This document shows, piece after piece, positions 8,353 to 17,056 of a stretch of 40,762 nt of DNA (its first letter is position 1; every line of letters starts with the position of its first letter). The stretch spans positions 1 to 40,762 of the forward strand of contig CAMAXT010000016.1 in the NCBI GenBank assembly GCA_945862295.1. The letters are read 5' to 3'. Below the pieces are notes generated by a model. The model saw only the letters and a program-made list of their open reading frames with translations, was not told where the DNA came from and searched no databases. The position numbers and the translations under genes are program-made. The DNA is from Pseudobacteriovorax antillogorgiicola (GTDB lineage: Bacteria; Bdellovibrionota_B; Oligoflexia; Oligoflexales; CAIYRB01).

Positions 8353-9151
8353 GACTCTTTCAAAAGGCGCAAATCTCGCACCAGAGATTGGCGACATCGA
8401 AGGCTATCTAAAAGCACAACGGTTAGCGCACAAATGCGCTAGCGAAATTGCTAGCATGCTTCGTCCAGGTTGGAGTGAAGCCCACACCGCTGAGATGATG
8501 AATACCTGGCTCCATGATCATAAAGTCGACTCATTCTTTCATAAAGCTTTTGTCTGGTTTGGTGAAAGAACGCGCTTTGATGGTGTCAGGAATTACTTTG
8601 AATATCTTCCTTCAAAAAGGGTGCTCCGCGAAGACGAAGTCTTTATTTTAGATATCGCGCCGATCATCGATGGTTATATCTGCGATATTGGCTATACAGA
8701 TTGTATGGGTACCAACCCGGCATTCGAAGAAGCTCGTGCCTATTTGAAAGATCTCCGAGACCGCATTCCGGCGATGTTCGATCAAAAGTCTAGCGGCGGA
8801 GCAATATGGACCGTTATCGACCAGGACATGGCGCAACACGGCTATGAAAATATTCACGCAAAATATCCTTTCTCTGTTCTTGGTCACCGCATTCACAAAA
8901 GTAGCCTAGAACGTGTAAAAGCAAATTTCATTAACTTCGGTTGGCAATCCTACTGGGAATTCATTTCCCGCGGTGTATTTGGGCAATTGCTGAATCAGAA
9001 TTTTGAAGGTGATTTGACCGGCCTGTGGGCGATCGAACCACATCTTGGTACTCGATCGTTCGGCGCGAAGTTTGAAGAGATTTTGCATGTAGAGGATGGT
9101 AAAGCCCGCTGGCTTGATCCAACTGAGCCTGGGCTTTTGACCCGCAGTTAA
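8291..9151 (+). CDS. M24 family metallopeptidase (pita-bread fold)
   Basis: The protein carries the two-metal site of the M24 family: Asp121 and Asp132 in DIAP...CDIGYTD, His199 in LGHRIH, Glu in WAIEPHLG, and a last Glu in FEEILHV. Family members include methionine aminopeptidase and Xaa-Pro peptidases; some homologues act on non-peptide C-N bonds such as creatine. This one does not resemble MetAP closely enough to name it. The start at 8291 is supported by GGAG six bases before it (8281-8284) and lies 62 bases inside the hydrolase gene. It is the third gene of an operon with the AurF-like and hydrolase genes, so a role in the same small-molecule pathway is possible. Confidence 0.82.
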   Translation: MISVNSLLKSASKITSLPIVKTLSKGANLAPEIGDIEGYLKAQRLAHKCASEIASMLRPGWSEAHTAEMMNTWLHDHKVDSFFHKAFVWFGERTRFDGVRNYFEYLPSKRVLREDEVFILDIAPIIDGYICDIGYTDCMGTNPAFEEARAYLKDLRDRIPAMFDQKSSGGAIWTVIDQDMAQHGYENIHAKYPFSVLGHRIHKSSLERVKANFINFGWQSYWEFISRGVFGQLLNQNFEGDLTGLWAIEPHLGTRSFGAKFEEILHVEDGKARWLDPTEPGLLTRS

Positions 9152-9152
9152 T

Positions 9153-11132
9153 TTAAGCGCGACCAAGAGCTTGCAATTTAGAGTTAATGCCTTCGAGTTC
9201 GTCGGTCGCTTCAAGCCACTTCATTTCAAGATCTTCGATTTCAGCATTTTTTTTCTGACATTCTTCCGCTGTAGCGGCCGCCTCAGAATATTTTTGGGCA
9301 GGCAACGAAGTCATTCTATGCTCAAGCTCAGCAACTTTTATGCGAAGATTTTGAATACTGGTTTCGTTGTCTTTTAATTGTGTAGTTAATTTTTGCCTTT
9401 GCCGTTTCATTTGCTTGATATCGTCTTCGCTGACCTGCTCAATTTTTGCCGGCGCAGCGGCACTGGCAGCACCCGGCTTAGAAGCGGGAGCTTCCGGAGC
9501 TTTCATAGACTCAGGGTCCATAACGTCAGGGAAGCCAGAAAGTTTTGCCATCCGGCGATAATCTTCAAGTTTGCCGGCAAAAAGATGCGTTCTACCATCG
9601 CCAAGAACAACGAAAATATGGGTACAAACTTCGTCGATGAAATTTCTATCATGGCTAACAAACAATACGGTCCCCGCCCAGGAGTCGAGGCTATTAGACA
9701 GCATGCTTACACTGGACATATCTAAGTGATTCGTTGGTTCGTCGAGAATCAGCAAATTCGATTTTTTCGCGAGGCAAATTGCCAACGCTAACCGACTAAG
9801 TTCACCACCGGAAAGTACTTTCGCCTGTTTTTTTACGTCATCACCGCGAAAGAGTAAGCTGCCGAGAAGGCTTCGCCCATCTCGTTCCGAAATGTTAGAT
9901 GCACCAAGAAGGTTTTCGATGACGGTTCTATTTTTATCAAGCGTGTCTCTTTGGTCCTGAGAAAAATATGAAATATTGACGTTCGCGCCTTTAGCCCACT
10001 CGCCACCGAGATTAGGGGTAATACCAGCAATCGTTTTCAGAAGTGTCGATTTACCAATGCCGTTCGCTCCGATAATCGCTATTTTTGCGCCTTTTTCGAC
10101 CGAGAGATTGATGTTTCGCGACAAAACGTTTTTGTACCCAGTCGCACCAGCAACCACTGAAAGGACAATCCGAGAGCATTCGGTCGGGGGCGGAATATCG
10201 ATAAAAATAGACGCTGCGTCATCTTCAACACTAAGGCCGCTTTCCATGCCTTTAATTTTGTCGATCATCTTCATGCGCGATTGAGCTTGCGCGGCTTTTG
10301 TCGCTTTAGCTCCGAACCGATCAACAAAGATTTGCATCTGTTCGCGTTTTTTTCTCAGGTTATCAAGTTGGGACGCGGTTTGTTCTTGGATGATTTCTCG
10401 TTGGGTCAGAAATTTATCAAAATTTCCGTGATATTCGCGCAAAACACCGTCGTTGAGATGCAAGATCCGGCGCGGCAATTTATTTAATAATGCTAAATCA
10501 TGCGATACAAAAAGTAACGTACCGCGGTACTGCTCGAGAAAATTCTCTACCCAAACTAGAGACGGCAAGTCTAAGTGATTTGTCGGTTCGTCGAGAATCA
10601 GTAAATCAGGATCTGAGATAAATAATTTCGCGAGTTCTACCCGCATGCGCCAACCACCGGAGAGTTTCGCCGGTGAGTCCATAATTTCTTTTTCAGAAAA
10701 TCCCAGACCTTTTAAGATACCATGCGCTTTTGCCTCTAGTTGGTAGCCACCAGAGTTGCGGTAGGAAGCTTCAGCTTCCTCGTAAATATCAGCATTTTTC
10801 TCGTGGTCTGTTTCCATATTCGCAAGGGCATGGTCCATCAAGTCTTTTAATTTCATGATGGCTTCTGCGCCGCTTAGGCATTCTTCGAGTACAGTTGGCT
10901 TCGGATTTTCATTTGGTTTCTGCGCCAGATAACCAAGGGTGCAGTTCGCTGGCTTAATGATGTTGCCGGAATCTGCGTGATCAAAGCCGCAAAGAACATT
11001 GAGAAGCGTGGTTTTCCCGGCACCATTTGCACCAACAAGCGCGAGTTTTTCACCTTGCGGGAAATGGTAGGAGATGTCGTCGAACAACACCCGCGCTCCG
11101 AACGATTTTGTTACATTGGTCAAGCGAATCAT
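9153..11132 (-). CDS. ABC-F family ATPase
   Basis: Two ABC domains lie in one soluble chain with no membrane segments. Walker A motifs are at residues 34-42 (GANGAGKTT) and 355-363 (GANGIGKST), signature motifs are LSGGW (158) and LSGGE (about 442), and each domain has a DEPTNHLD Walker B. The linker between domains is Lys/Arg- and Gln-rich and helical, as in proteins that enter the ribosomal E site. A coiled-coil C-terminal extension of about 90 residues follows an Ala/Pro-rich spacer, giving a YheS/Uup-like architecture. ABC-F proteins act on stalled ribosomes or confer resistance to ribosome-targeting antibiotics. ATG at 11132 has GGGAA five bases upstream, immediately after the U-tract of a terminator. 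Confidence 0.93.
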   Translation of the reverse strand: MIRLTNVTKSFGARVLFDDISYHFPQGEKLALVGANGAGKTTLLNVLCGFDHADSGNIIKPANCTLGYLAQKPNENPKPTVLEECLSGAEAIMKLKDLMDHALANMETDHEKNADIYEEAEASYRNSGGYQLEAKAHGILKGLGFSEKEIMDSPAKLSGGWRMRVELAKLFISDPDLLILDEPTNHLDLPSLVWVENFLEQYRGTLLFVSHDLALLNKLPRRILHLNDGVLREYHGNFDKFLTQREIIQEQTASQLDNLRKKREQMQIFVDRFGAKATKAAQAQSRMKMIDKIKGMESGLSVEDDAASIFIDIPPPTECSRIVLSVVAGATGYKNVLSRNINLSVEKGAKIAIIGANGIGKSTLLKTIAGITPNLGGEWAKGANVNISYFSQDQRDTLDKNRTVIENLLGASNISERDGRSLLGSLLFRGDDVKKQAKVLSGGELSRLALAICLAKKSNLLILDEPTNHLDMSSVSMLSNSLDSWAGTVLFVSHDRNFIDEVCTHIFVVLGDGRTHLFAGKLEDYRRMAKLSGFPDVMDPESMKAPEAPASKPGAASAAAPAKIEQVSEDDIKQMKRQRQKLTTQLKDNETSIQNLRIKVAELEHRMTSLPAQKYSEAAATAEECQKKNAEIEDLEMKWLEATDELEGINSKLQALGRA

Positions 11133-11141
11133 AAAGTTCCC

Positions 11142-11170
11142 AAAAAAAAGGCAGCCTAAAAAGCTGCCTT
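11142..11170 (-). terminator. Intrinsic terminator between secreted-protein gene and abc-f gene
   Basis: On the minus strand, 8-base arms (AAGGCAGC at 11148-11155 pairing with GCTGCCTT at 11163-11170) with a 7-base loop are followed by a run of eight U that includes the base of the stem. It ends about nine bases before the ABC-F start codon and directly abuts its SD. It can serve as the 3' end of the upstream gene, as an attenuator of the ABC-F gene, or as both. Confidence 0.85.
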
Positions 11171-11199
11171 ATCTTAGATGGTAAAAGACAATGAGGGAA

Positions 11200-12486
11200 T
11201 TAAAAAGATTTGGTCACATTCACAGAGTATGACTCTGGGCGGTCTGCCTCAACTTTAATTGGTCCTTTAGCTTCATTTCTAGCACTGACTGAAATGCTTG
11301 TATTGCCAATGTTTGTACCTAAATCTGCGCTGTAACGTTGTTCGACGTTCAAATAATGCACGCTGAGAAGCGGCATGCGTTTATCGTACAAGATATTGTA
11401 AGCTGACGTTTGAAGAACGTCCCAGTTGTCAGAAAAACGGCGCCCGACTTCGATACTTCCTGCGACAGGTGTTCTAAAAAGATGCTCTGTGCTGACTTTT
11501 TTGCCGCCGAACTCTGTTCGGTGTGTCATGTTATAATAGCCTTCGGTTTGTGAGAGGCTGAGCAGCCATGACGGCATCGCATCTTTTTTCACAGTCGATA
11601 AATTTTCGAAATTCTCAGGTTTCACATTACCCTTGAACGAAAACTTAGGAATTCGGAAACCAAGGAATGAACGGTGTTCTGTTTGCTGGAGAGCCATCGG
11701 TGGCTCAGCAAGTATTTTTCGATTGTGATCTTCCATCAATGGCCCGATGGTCCATTTTACGTCTGCATGTCCAGCGTATTTAAGTTCTTCTGAAATATCA
11801 GAGGAAATTGCTGCGCGATCTTGACCCTTAGCAGGTTGAATATCTTTTAGAATGAGACTGTAACGAACTGAGCCAGAATTTGCGTTTTTCTGCTCGCTTT
11901 CCGCGAAAAAGGTATCGAAATTTAGATCGAAATTAAAGCCGCTGCCAAGATTTCCGATGTAGGGAATCTTGGATTTTACTGCCGCTGTGCCTACTGTCTG
12001 CGCTTGCGTTCCCATAAACTGGCGGAGAGCTGAATGGTTTGCTTTGCGAGTTTTTGGCGCATTTCTAAGAGTAGCGTGATGAGCATTGATTTCTTCATCC
12101 GTAGGGGCCAGTGTTTTCATGGCCTCCAGTTTTGCTTCTGGATCTGACCCTCTGAAGCTATTGCCTAGATTATTGATAAGGCCGGTCAGTTCGGAAATGA
12201 TCCGCTGATTTAAGTTAGTAATTGGGTTTCCTGGCATCTTTTTAGAAAGCTCTTCTTTGGTATATGTTTTAACCAAGACGTTCGGAGCAGCTTCCTCTTT
12301 GACCATAACGATTGGACTTGATTCAGAGTCCTTCAATTTGGCGAATGCTTCGGGAGTAAAAGCTATCGTCGCAGAGACGATCAATACAAATGCAGGCAGT
12401 CCTTGGAATAAGGTTCGACAGGCTGCTGGCAGCCTTTCACGATTTCTACGTTCCATGTCTTGTCTTTCTGTGGGGGAAATCCGCAT
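11200..12486 (-). CDS. Secreted protein of unknown function, possibly outer-membrane associated
   Basis: A long Sec signal peptide is visible: a basic n-region (MERRNRERLPAACR), a hydrophobic core around LPAFVLIVSATIAF, and a likely cleavage after EAFA. The mature protein is about 385 residues. Its second half is rich in alternating hydrophobic/polar segments and it ends in a C-terminal Phe (NVTKSF), the usual terminal residue of outer-membrane beta-barrels. Barrel formation is inference; no family is recognised. ATG at 12486 is chosen because GAGG lies nine bases upstream. ATG at 12456 would still keep the signal peptide, and a TTG at 12501 also exists. An intrinsic terminator follows at 11142-11170. 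Confidence 0.7.
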   Translation of the reverse strand: MRISPTERQDMERRNRERLPAACRTLFQGLPAFVLIVSATIAFTPEAFAKLKDSESSPIVMVKEEAAPNVLVKTYTKEELSKKMPGNPITNLNQRIISELTGLINNLGNSFRGSDPEAKLEAMKTLAPTDEEINAHHATLRNAPKTRKANHSALRQFMGTQAQTVGTAAVKSKIPYIGNLGSGFNFDLNFDTFFAESEQKNANSGSVRYSLILKDIQPAKGQDRAAISSDISEELKYAGHADVKWTIGPLMEDHNRKILAEPPMALQQTEHRSFLGFRIPKFSFKGNVKPENFENLSTVKKDAMPSWLLSLSQTEGYYNMTHRTEFGGKKVSTEHLFRTPVAGSIEVGRRFSDNWDVLQTSAYNILYDKRMPLLSVHYLNVEQRYSADLGTNIGNTSISVSARNEAKGPIKVEADRPESYSVNVTKSF

Positions 12487-12659
12487 TCTCAACAACCTCA
12501 ATAATCAGAACAGCTCAACTTGCGGGGCAGTCCACAATTGAAGACTAGCCCATCATCCTTTGTGCAATTTGTTCACCGTTGCGGGAAAATGCGGCTAGGG
12601 GTTTATCTTCCCGTTATTTTTGGAGATACTGGAAGGCAGGGCTATAGCCTGAGGTGTTA

Positions 12660-12737
12660 ATGATTTTGACATTAGTCATAAATCAGTCGGTGGCCCGAAT
12701 TAGTATATTTTTCCATGGAAAACCGCAGCTTGCTTGA
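12660..12737 (+). CDS. Candidate leader peptide of ileS
   Basis: A 26-codon frame begins with ATG at 12660, five bases after GAGG (12651-12654). The 25-residue product starts MILTLVINQSV and contains four isoleucines, two encoded by the uncommon ATA codon. Its TGA stop (12735-12737) falls inside the left arm of an inverted repeat that competes with two others before ileS. This is the layout of a leader peptide whose translation rate could report Ile-tRNA charging. No U-tract terminator is seen, so the mechanism, if real, is not classical. Confidence 0.4.
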   Translation: MILTLVINQSVARISIFFHGKPQLA

Positions 12738-12786
12738 ACTATGCTTAGAGCCCTGCTAGAGATGCAGTTCAAAGGGTTTGAAACCC
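12734..12786 (+). promoter_or_regulatory. Three overlapping inverted repeats before ileS
   Basis: TTGAACT (12734-12740) can pair with AGTTCAA (12766-12772). TTCAAA (12768-12773) can instead pair with TTTGAA (12777-12782) around a GGG loop. GGGTTT (12774-12779) is palindromic with AAACCC (12781-12786). The pairings share bases and exclude each other, as in attenuator leaders. Alternatively the short palindrome is a protein-binding site. Confidence 0.45.
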
Positions 12787-12814
12787 GAAAGCACTAAATT
12801 TATAGGTGAAGACG

Positions 12815-15800
12815 ATGAAATCAGTGACGCCAGAAGTAAATTTTCCAGCACTTGAAAAAGACATGCTGGATTTCTGGCAAAAAAATAGTGTTTTTGAAAA
12901 ATCAAATACCCAACGCCAAGGTGCACCAACGTTCACCTTTTACGATGGTCCTCCATTCGCAAACGGGTTGCCGCACTACGGCCACATTTTAGCGAATACA
13001 ATTAAAGATTCGGTACCACGCTACTGGGTCATGCGCGGTTATTACGTTGAACGCAGATTTGGCTGGGATTGCCACGGTGTGCCGGTGGAATTTGAAGTCG
13101 AAAAGAATAAGCAGATCAAAGGCCGTGCAGGTATTCTTGCTATGGGCGTTGATAAATTTAACGAAGAATGTCGCCGCTCTGTTCAGCATTACACCGAAGA
13201 ATGGCAGCGCACGATCACAAGAATTGGTCGTTGGGTCGATTGGTCCAATCAATACAGAACCATGGATTTAAAATTCATGGAGTCAGTTTGGTGGGTGTTT
13301 TCCCAGCTATTTGAAAAAGGCCTCGTATACCGTGACTTTAAGGTTGTGCCTTACTCTCCGCGTATCACCGCGGTTCTTTCAAACTTTGAAGCCAATCAAA
13401 ACTACAAAGAAGTGCAAGACCCTGCCGTTACAGTGAAGATGAAGCTTGTTGATGAAGACGCATACCTCCTTGCTTGGACGACAACCCCTTGGACGTTGAT
13501 CTCTAACTTAGCGGTTTGCGTTGGGCCAGATATTGGCTACGTGAAGGTTAAAGACGATGAGTCCGGAGAGGTATATTACCTCGCGGAATCAAGACTCGAC
13601 TACATCTATAAGAAGGGCAAGAAGACTGGCGGCTATGAAGTCTTGAAAAAAGTTTCTGCCAGTGAGCTTACCGGCAGAAAGTATTTGCCGCTCTTTCCGT
13701 ATTTTAAAAATCACGCGAACTCGTTCCGTGTTTTGGCTGATGCTTATGTAACTATAGACGACGGTACCGGTATCGTTCACCAAGCTCCGGCTTACGGTGA
13801 AGACGACTTTAGAGTTTGCCGCGCTGCAGGTATCGAGCTTGTCGATCCAGTCGATGAAGAAGGCAAGTTTAAGGCAGAAATCCCTGAATTTGTCGGTCAG
13901 TTCGTCAAAGACGCCGACAAAGACATCATGAAGTTGCTGAAAGAAAGAAACCAATTGTTGCGGCACGATACCATCGTCCACAGCTATCCTTTCTGCGAGC
14001 GAACAGACACACCTCTGATCTATAAAGCGATCCAAACTTGGTACGTGGCAGTTGAGAAAATCAAAGACCGCCTTGTTGCCAATAACCAGAAGATCAACTG
14101 GGTGCCTGAGCATCTAAAAGATGGTCGCATGGGCAAATGGCTAGAAAACGCCAGGGATTGGGCGATCTCAAGAAACAGGTTCTGGGGTACACCGATCCCG
14201 ATCTGGATGTGCGCCAAAAACGACCAACATTTGAAGATCGTCGGTAGCGTTGCTGACTTGGAAAAACTATCTGGCGCGAAAGTGACGGATCTTCACAACC
14301 ATCACATCGATAAGCTGACGTTTAAGTGCCCGAGCTGCGACGGCACCATGAGCCGCATCCCGGAAGTATTTGACTGCTGGTTCGAATCGGGCTCGATGCC
14401 TTATGCGCAAAACCACTATCCGTTTGAGAACAAAGAGTCGTTTAAGAGCAAGTTCCCAGCAGATTTTATCGCTGAAGGCTTGGACCAGACTCGCGGTTGG
14501 TTCTACACATTGAGCGTGTTATCGACGGCGCTTTTTGATTCGCCAGCGTTTAAGAACGTTGTCGTTAACGGCCTCGTCCTTGCTGAAGACGGCAAGAAGA
14601 TGAGTAAGAGACTCAAGAACTATACGCCACCGGAAGAATTACTCGACCGTTTGGGTTCGGACTCCGTGCGCCTTTACTTGCTCAACTCAGCGGTACTGAA
14701 AGCTGGTGACTTGGCTTTCACGGATCAAGGAGTTAGGGATACAACACGCGCAGTTCTGCTTCCACTATGGAACGCATACAGCTTTCTTTCGACCTATGCT
14801 GAGGCAGATAAATGGGTTGCGACGAAGTCACTTATCGAAGGCATCCCACCAGAAGTTACTGGTGAGCTAGACCGCTGGATCATCTCAAGATTCCAGACCT
14901 TGTGTGACCGCGTGCATGAACAGATGGAACATTACCGTCTTTATAACGTTGTGCCGCAAGTCCTGAGCTTCATTGAGGACCTCACCAACTGGTATATCCG
15001 GTTATCACGTAAGCGCTTCTGGGGCTCAGGTAATGGCGGAAAACTAACGGAAGATTCTACCGATGCTTACGCAACGCTAACTTACGTTATGGCGGGCTTT
15101 AGCAAAGTCTTTGCACCATTTGCGCCATTTATCTCTGAAAAGATCTACCAGTCACTAGCCGACGGTATCTCCGGCGTTCCAGAGTCTGTGCATCTTTGTA
15201 ATATCCCCGTCGCTCGCGAAGAGCTGATCGATACTGGTCTTGAGAAGCGTATGGATCTACTCCGCCGCGCAACGACCTTAGGCCGATCATTACGCGCTAA
15301 GCATCAGATCAAAACCCGTCAGGTGTTGCCATCAATGTTGGTCATCACTCGTGACCTCGAAGACCAAAGAGCGATCACCGATGGTGCTGCACTTCTAAAG
15401 TCTGAGCTTAATATCAAAGAAATCGAATATTCGAATAACGAACCAGCGCACGTTCACCTTTCCCTCAAACCTAACTTGAAAACGTTGGGTAAGAAGATGG
15501 GTAAACAGCTGAATGATCTAAAATCGATGCTCGAAAAGCTAAACGAGAATCCTAGCGACATCGCTAAAATGTTGGCCGAGATCGAAGATAAAGGTCAAAT
15601 CCACCTCCTTGGGTATGAGCTTGTTGCCGAAGATTTCTTGATTGGAAGGGGTCCGAAAGACGAACGCTTGATCGCAACGGAGAAGGGCATCACCGTTCTT
15701 CTCGACACGCGTTTAACAGAGGAGTTAATTCTAGAGGGATTAGGCCGAGAACTCGTCAACAGAATCCAGAAGCTAAGAAAAGACAGCGGCCTACAGGTTT

Positions 15801-15997
15801 CAGACCGCATCAAAGTCGTAGTCACCGGTACGGGCAAAATCGAAGAATCTGTAAATGCGTTTAGTGGGTATATCGCTAAGGAAGTATTGGCATCTAAACT
15901 TGAGGTGCACGAGTCGTTTAGTGATCCTGGTTATTTTGCGACTGATGCGGAAATCGAAGACTATGGCTGCAGGATTTATCTCAAGATCTCGCAGTAA
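12815..15997 (+). CDS. ileS: Isoleucyl-tRNA synthetase, IleRS2/eukaryote-like type
   Basis: This class I synthetase charges tRNA-Ile in the cytoplasm and edits misactivated valine. The HIGH-type motif is HYGH (residues 54-57, in GLPHYGHILA) and the KMSKS-type loop is KMSKR (595-599). The editing-domain sequences (LAWTTTPWTL, DDGTGIVHQAPAYGEDD) are intact. About 1060 residues, KMSKR and a long C-terminal region without the CxxC zinc module of E. coli IleRS place it in the IleRS2 clade shared with eukaryotic cytosolic enzymes and MupA. ATG at 12815 is chosen because AGGTG sits six bases upstream; a GTG at 12806 would add three residues. It is the first gene of an operon and overlaps the next gene by 35 bases. 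Confidence 0.96.
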   Translation: MKSVTPEVNFPALEKDMLDFWQKNSVFEKSNTQRQGAPTFTFYDGPPFANGLPHYGHILANTIKDSVPRYWVMRGYYVERRFGWDCHGVPVEFEVEKNKQIKGRAGILAMGVDKFNEECRRSVQHYTEEWQRTITRIGRWVDWSNQYRTMDLKFMESVWWVFSQLFEKGLVYRDFKVVPYSPRITAVLSNFEANQNYKEVQDPAVTVKMKLVDEDAYLLAWTTTPWTLISNLAVCVGPDIGYVKVKDDESGEVYYLAESRLDYIYKKGKKTGGYEVLKKVSASELTGRKYLPLFPYFKNHANSFRVLADAYVTIDDGTGIVHQAPAYGEDDFRVCRAAGIELVDPVDEEGKFKAEIPEFVGQFVKDADKDIMKLLKERNQLLRHDTIVHSYPFCERTDTPLIYKAIQTWYVAVEKIKDRLVANNQKINWVPEHLKDGRMGKWLENARDWAISRNRFWGTPIPIWMCAKNDQHLKIVGSVADLEKLSGAKVTDLHNHHIDKLTFKCPSCDGTMSRIPEVFDCWFESGSMPYAQNHYPFENKESFKSKFPADFIAEGLDQTRGWFYTLSVLSTALFDSPAFKNVVVNGLVLAEDGKKMSKRLKNYTPPEELLDRLGSDSVRLYLLNSAVLKAGDLAFTDQGVRDTTRAVLLPLWNAYSFLSTYAEADKWVATKSLIEGIPPEVTGELDRWIISRFQTLCDRVHEQMEHYRLYNVVPQVLSFIEDLTNWYIRLSRKRFWGSGNGGKLTEDSTDAYATLTYVMAGFSKVFAPFAPFISEKIYQSLADGISGVPESVHLCNIPVAREELIDTGLEKRMDLLRRATTLGRSLRAKHQIKTRQVLPSMLVITRDLEDQRAITDGAALLKSELNIKEIEYSNNEPAHVHLSLKPNLKTLGKKMGKQLNDLKSMLEKLNENPSDIAKMLAEIEDKGQIHLLGYELVAEDFLIGRGPKDERLIATEKGITVLLDTRLTEELILEGLGRELVNRIQKLRKDSGLQVSDRIKVVVTGTGKIEESVNAFSGYIAKEVLASKLEVHESFSDPGYFATDAEIEDYGCRIYLKISQ

Positions 15998-17015
15998 GGC
16001 TGCGAGCTGTCTTTTATTGGGCCTATTGTCCTATCTGACTGTCGGATGCTATTCGGTCCGACAGGCAATTTATCATAATGATTTATACAACTCACGGCGT
16101 CCGGTAACCGATGTTCTGGCTGATCCTGAAACTGATGAAAAAACGCGAACAGCGCTAGGGTTTGTCGCCAAGGCTCTAGATTTTGCCGAAGTGCACGGTC
16201 TTAACGCGCAGAACGCCTATACCCAATATATCAAGACATCATCCCCTTACGTCTCCTATTTGGTTCAGGCTGCCTATCCTCACAAGTTTGAGTTTAAAAC
16301 TTGGTGGTTTCCGGTCGTCGGAGCTGTTCCCTACCTAGGATATTTCTCTCCGGAAGAACGGGATGCTCAAGCTGAAATCCTTGCTGCAGAAGGGCTCGAT
16401 ATACATAAGGGGGGAGTGGGAGCTTTTTCTAGCCTTGGATGGTTTGAAGACCCGTTGTTTAGTTCCATGATTCGGCGGACCGAAGCGGATTTGGTGCACT
16501 TGATTTTTCATGAGCTTACACACCGGACGGTTTGGATTCCTGGCTCCGTTGAATTCAACGAGAACCTGGCAGAGTACATCGCGGATCGTCTTACCGAAGA
16601 GTATCTACTCGCCTCCGGAAAGAAAGATCTGATTCAAATCTATTTCGATCGGAAAGAAGATAAAGCTAAGTTCAGGATCTGGTTAAAAGATTTGAAAGCC
16701 GAACTGACAAATTTCTATGATAATGGTCAAAAGTTGGATAAGGACAAGCTGACTAAAGGCAAGGCGGCAATCATTGGCCGTTACACCAAAGAGAAAAAGC
16801 CAAGCTTCAAACAAATTGACTATGTTGGTGATGACCTCTGGAATAATGCCTCGATTATGGGTGCAAGTCTGTATACTCCCGACCTAGAGACATTTGAGAA
16901 GGCTCATGCGTGTATTGGACACGGCCATCTTATAAAATTTCTAAATGTTCTGAAAGAATCGGCGAAAGAAGTTGGGAACGGGTTTAAAGGTTTAGAGCGG
17001 CTTTGCAAGAGTTGA
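15963..17015 (+). CDS. Predicted lipoprotein aminopeptidase (COG4324-like)
   Basis: The N-terminus is a lipoprotein signal with lipobox LTVGC (Cys29). The mature protein contains a gluzincin zinc site: HELTH at residues 183-187, with FNENLAEYIA about 12 residues later supplying the third Glu ligand. This matches the predicted aminopeptidase family COG4324 (Aminopep domain), whose biochemical role is little characterised. The length of 350 residues fits the family. ATG at 15963 gives a complete signal peptide and overlaps the ileS 3' end by 35 bases, so translation is probably coupled. The enzyme would act in the periplasm, tethered to a membrane. Confidence 0.83.
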   Translation: MAAGFISRSRSKAASCLLLGLLSYLTVGCYSVRQAIYHNDLYNSRRPVTDVLADPETDEKTRTALGFVAKALDFAEVHGLNAQNAYTQYIKTSSPYVSYLVQAAYPHKFEFKTWWFPVVGAVPYLGYFSPEERDAQAEILAAEGLDIHKGGVGAFSSLGWFEDPLFSSMIRRTEADLVHLIFHELTHRTVWIPGSVEFNENLAEYIADRLTEEYLLASGKKDLIQIYFDRKEDKAKFRIWLKDLKAELTNFYDNGQKLDKDKLTKGKAAIIGRYTKEKKPSFKQIDYVGDDLWNNASIMGASLYTPDLETFEKAHACIGHGHLIKFLNVLKESAKEVGNGFKGLERLCKS

Positions 17016-17056
17016 GACGGCGTATGCAAGACTGATAACAGATTCGAGTGCTACCG

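Larger units (their letters stand above)
12487..12814. other. Intergenic region upstream of ileS
   Basis: This 328-base stretch separates the divergent secreted-protein gene from ileS. Its right half holds a 25-codon Ile-rich mini-ORF (12660-12737) and three overlapping inverted repeats (12734-12786), described separately. A weak promoter-like pair, TTGAAC at 12734-12739 and TAGAGA at 12757-12762 with a 17-base spacer, overlaps them. I see no tRNA-like cloverleaf, T-box consensus or further gene. Bases 12487-12650 show nothing I can name. Confidence 0.5.

Noticed and set aside
12541-12814. T-box riboswitch upstream of ileS
   Set aside because: No T-box consensus (AGGGTGGNACCGCG-like), no terminator with U-tract and no long stem I could be found.
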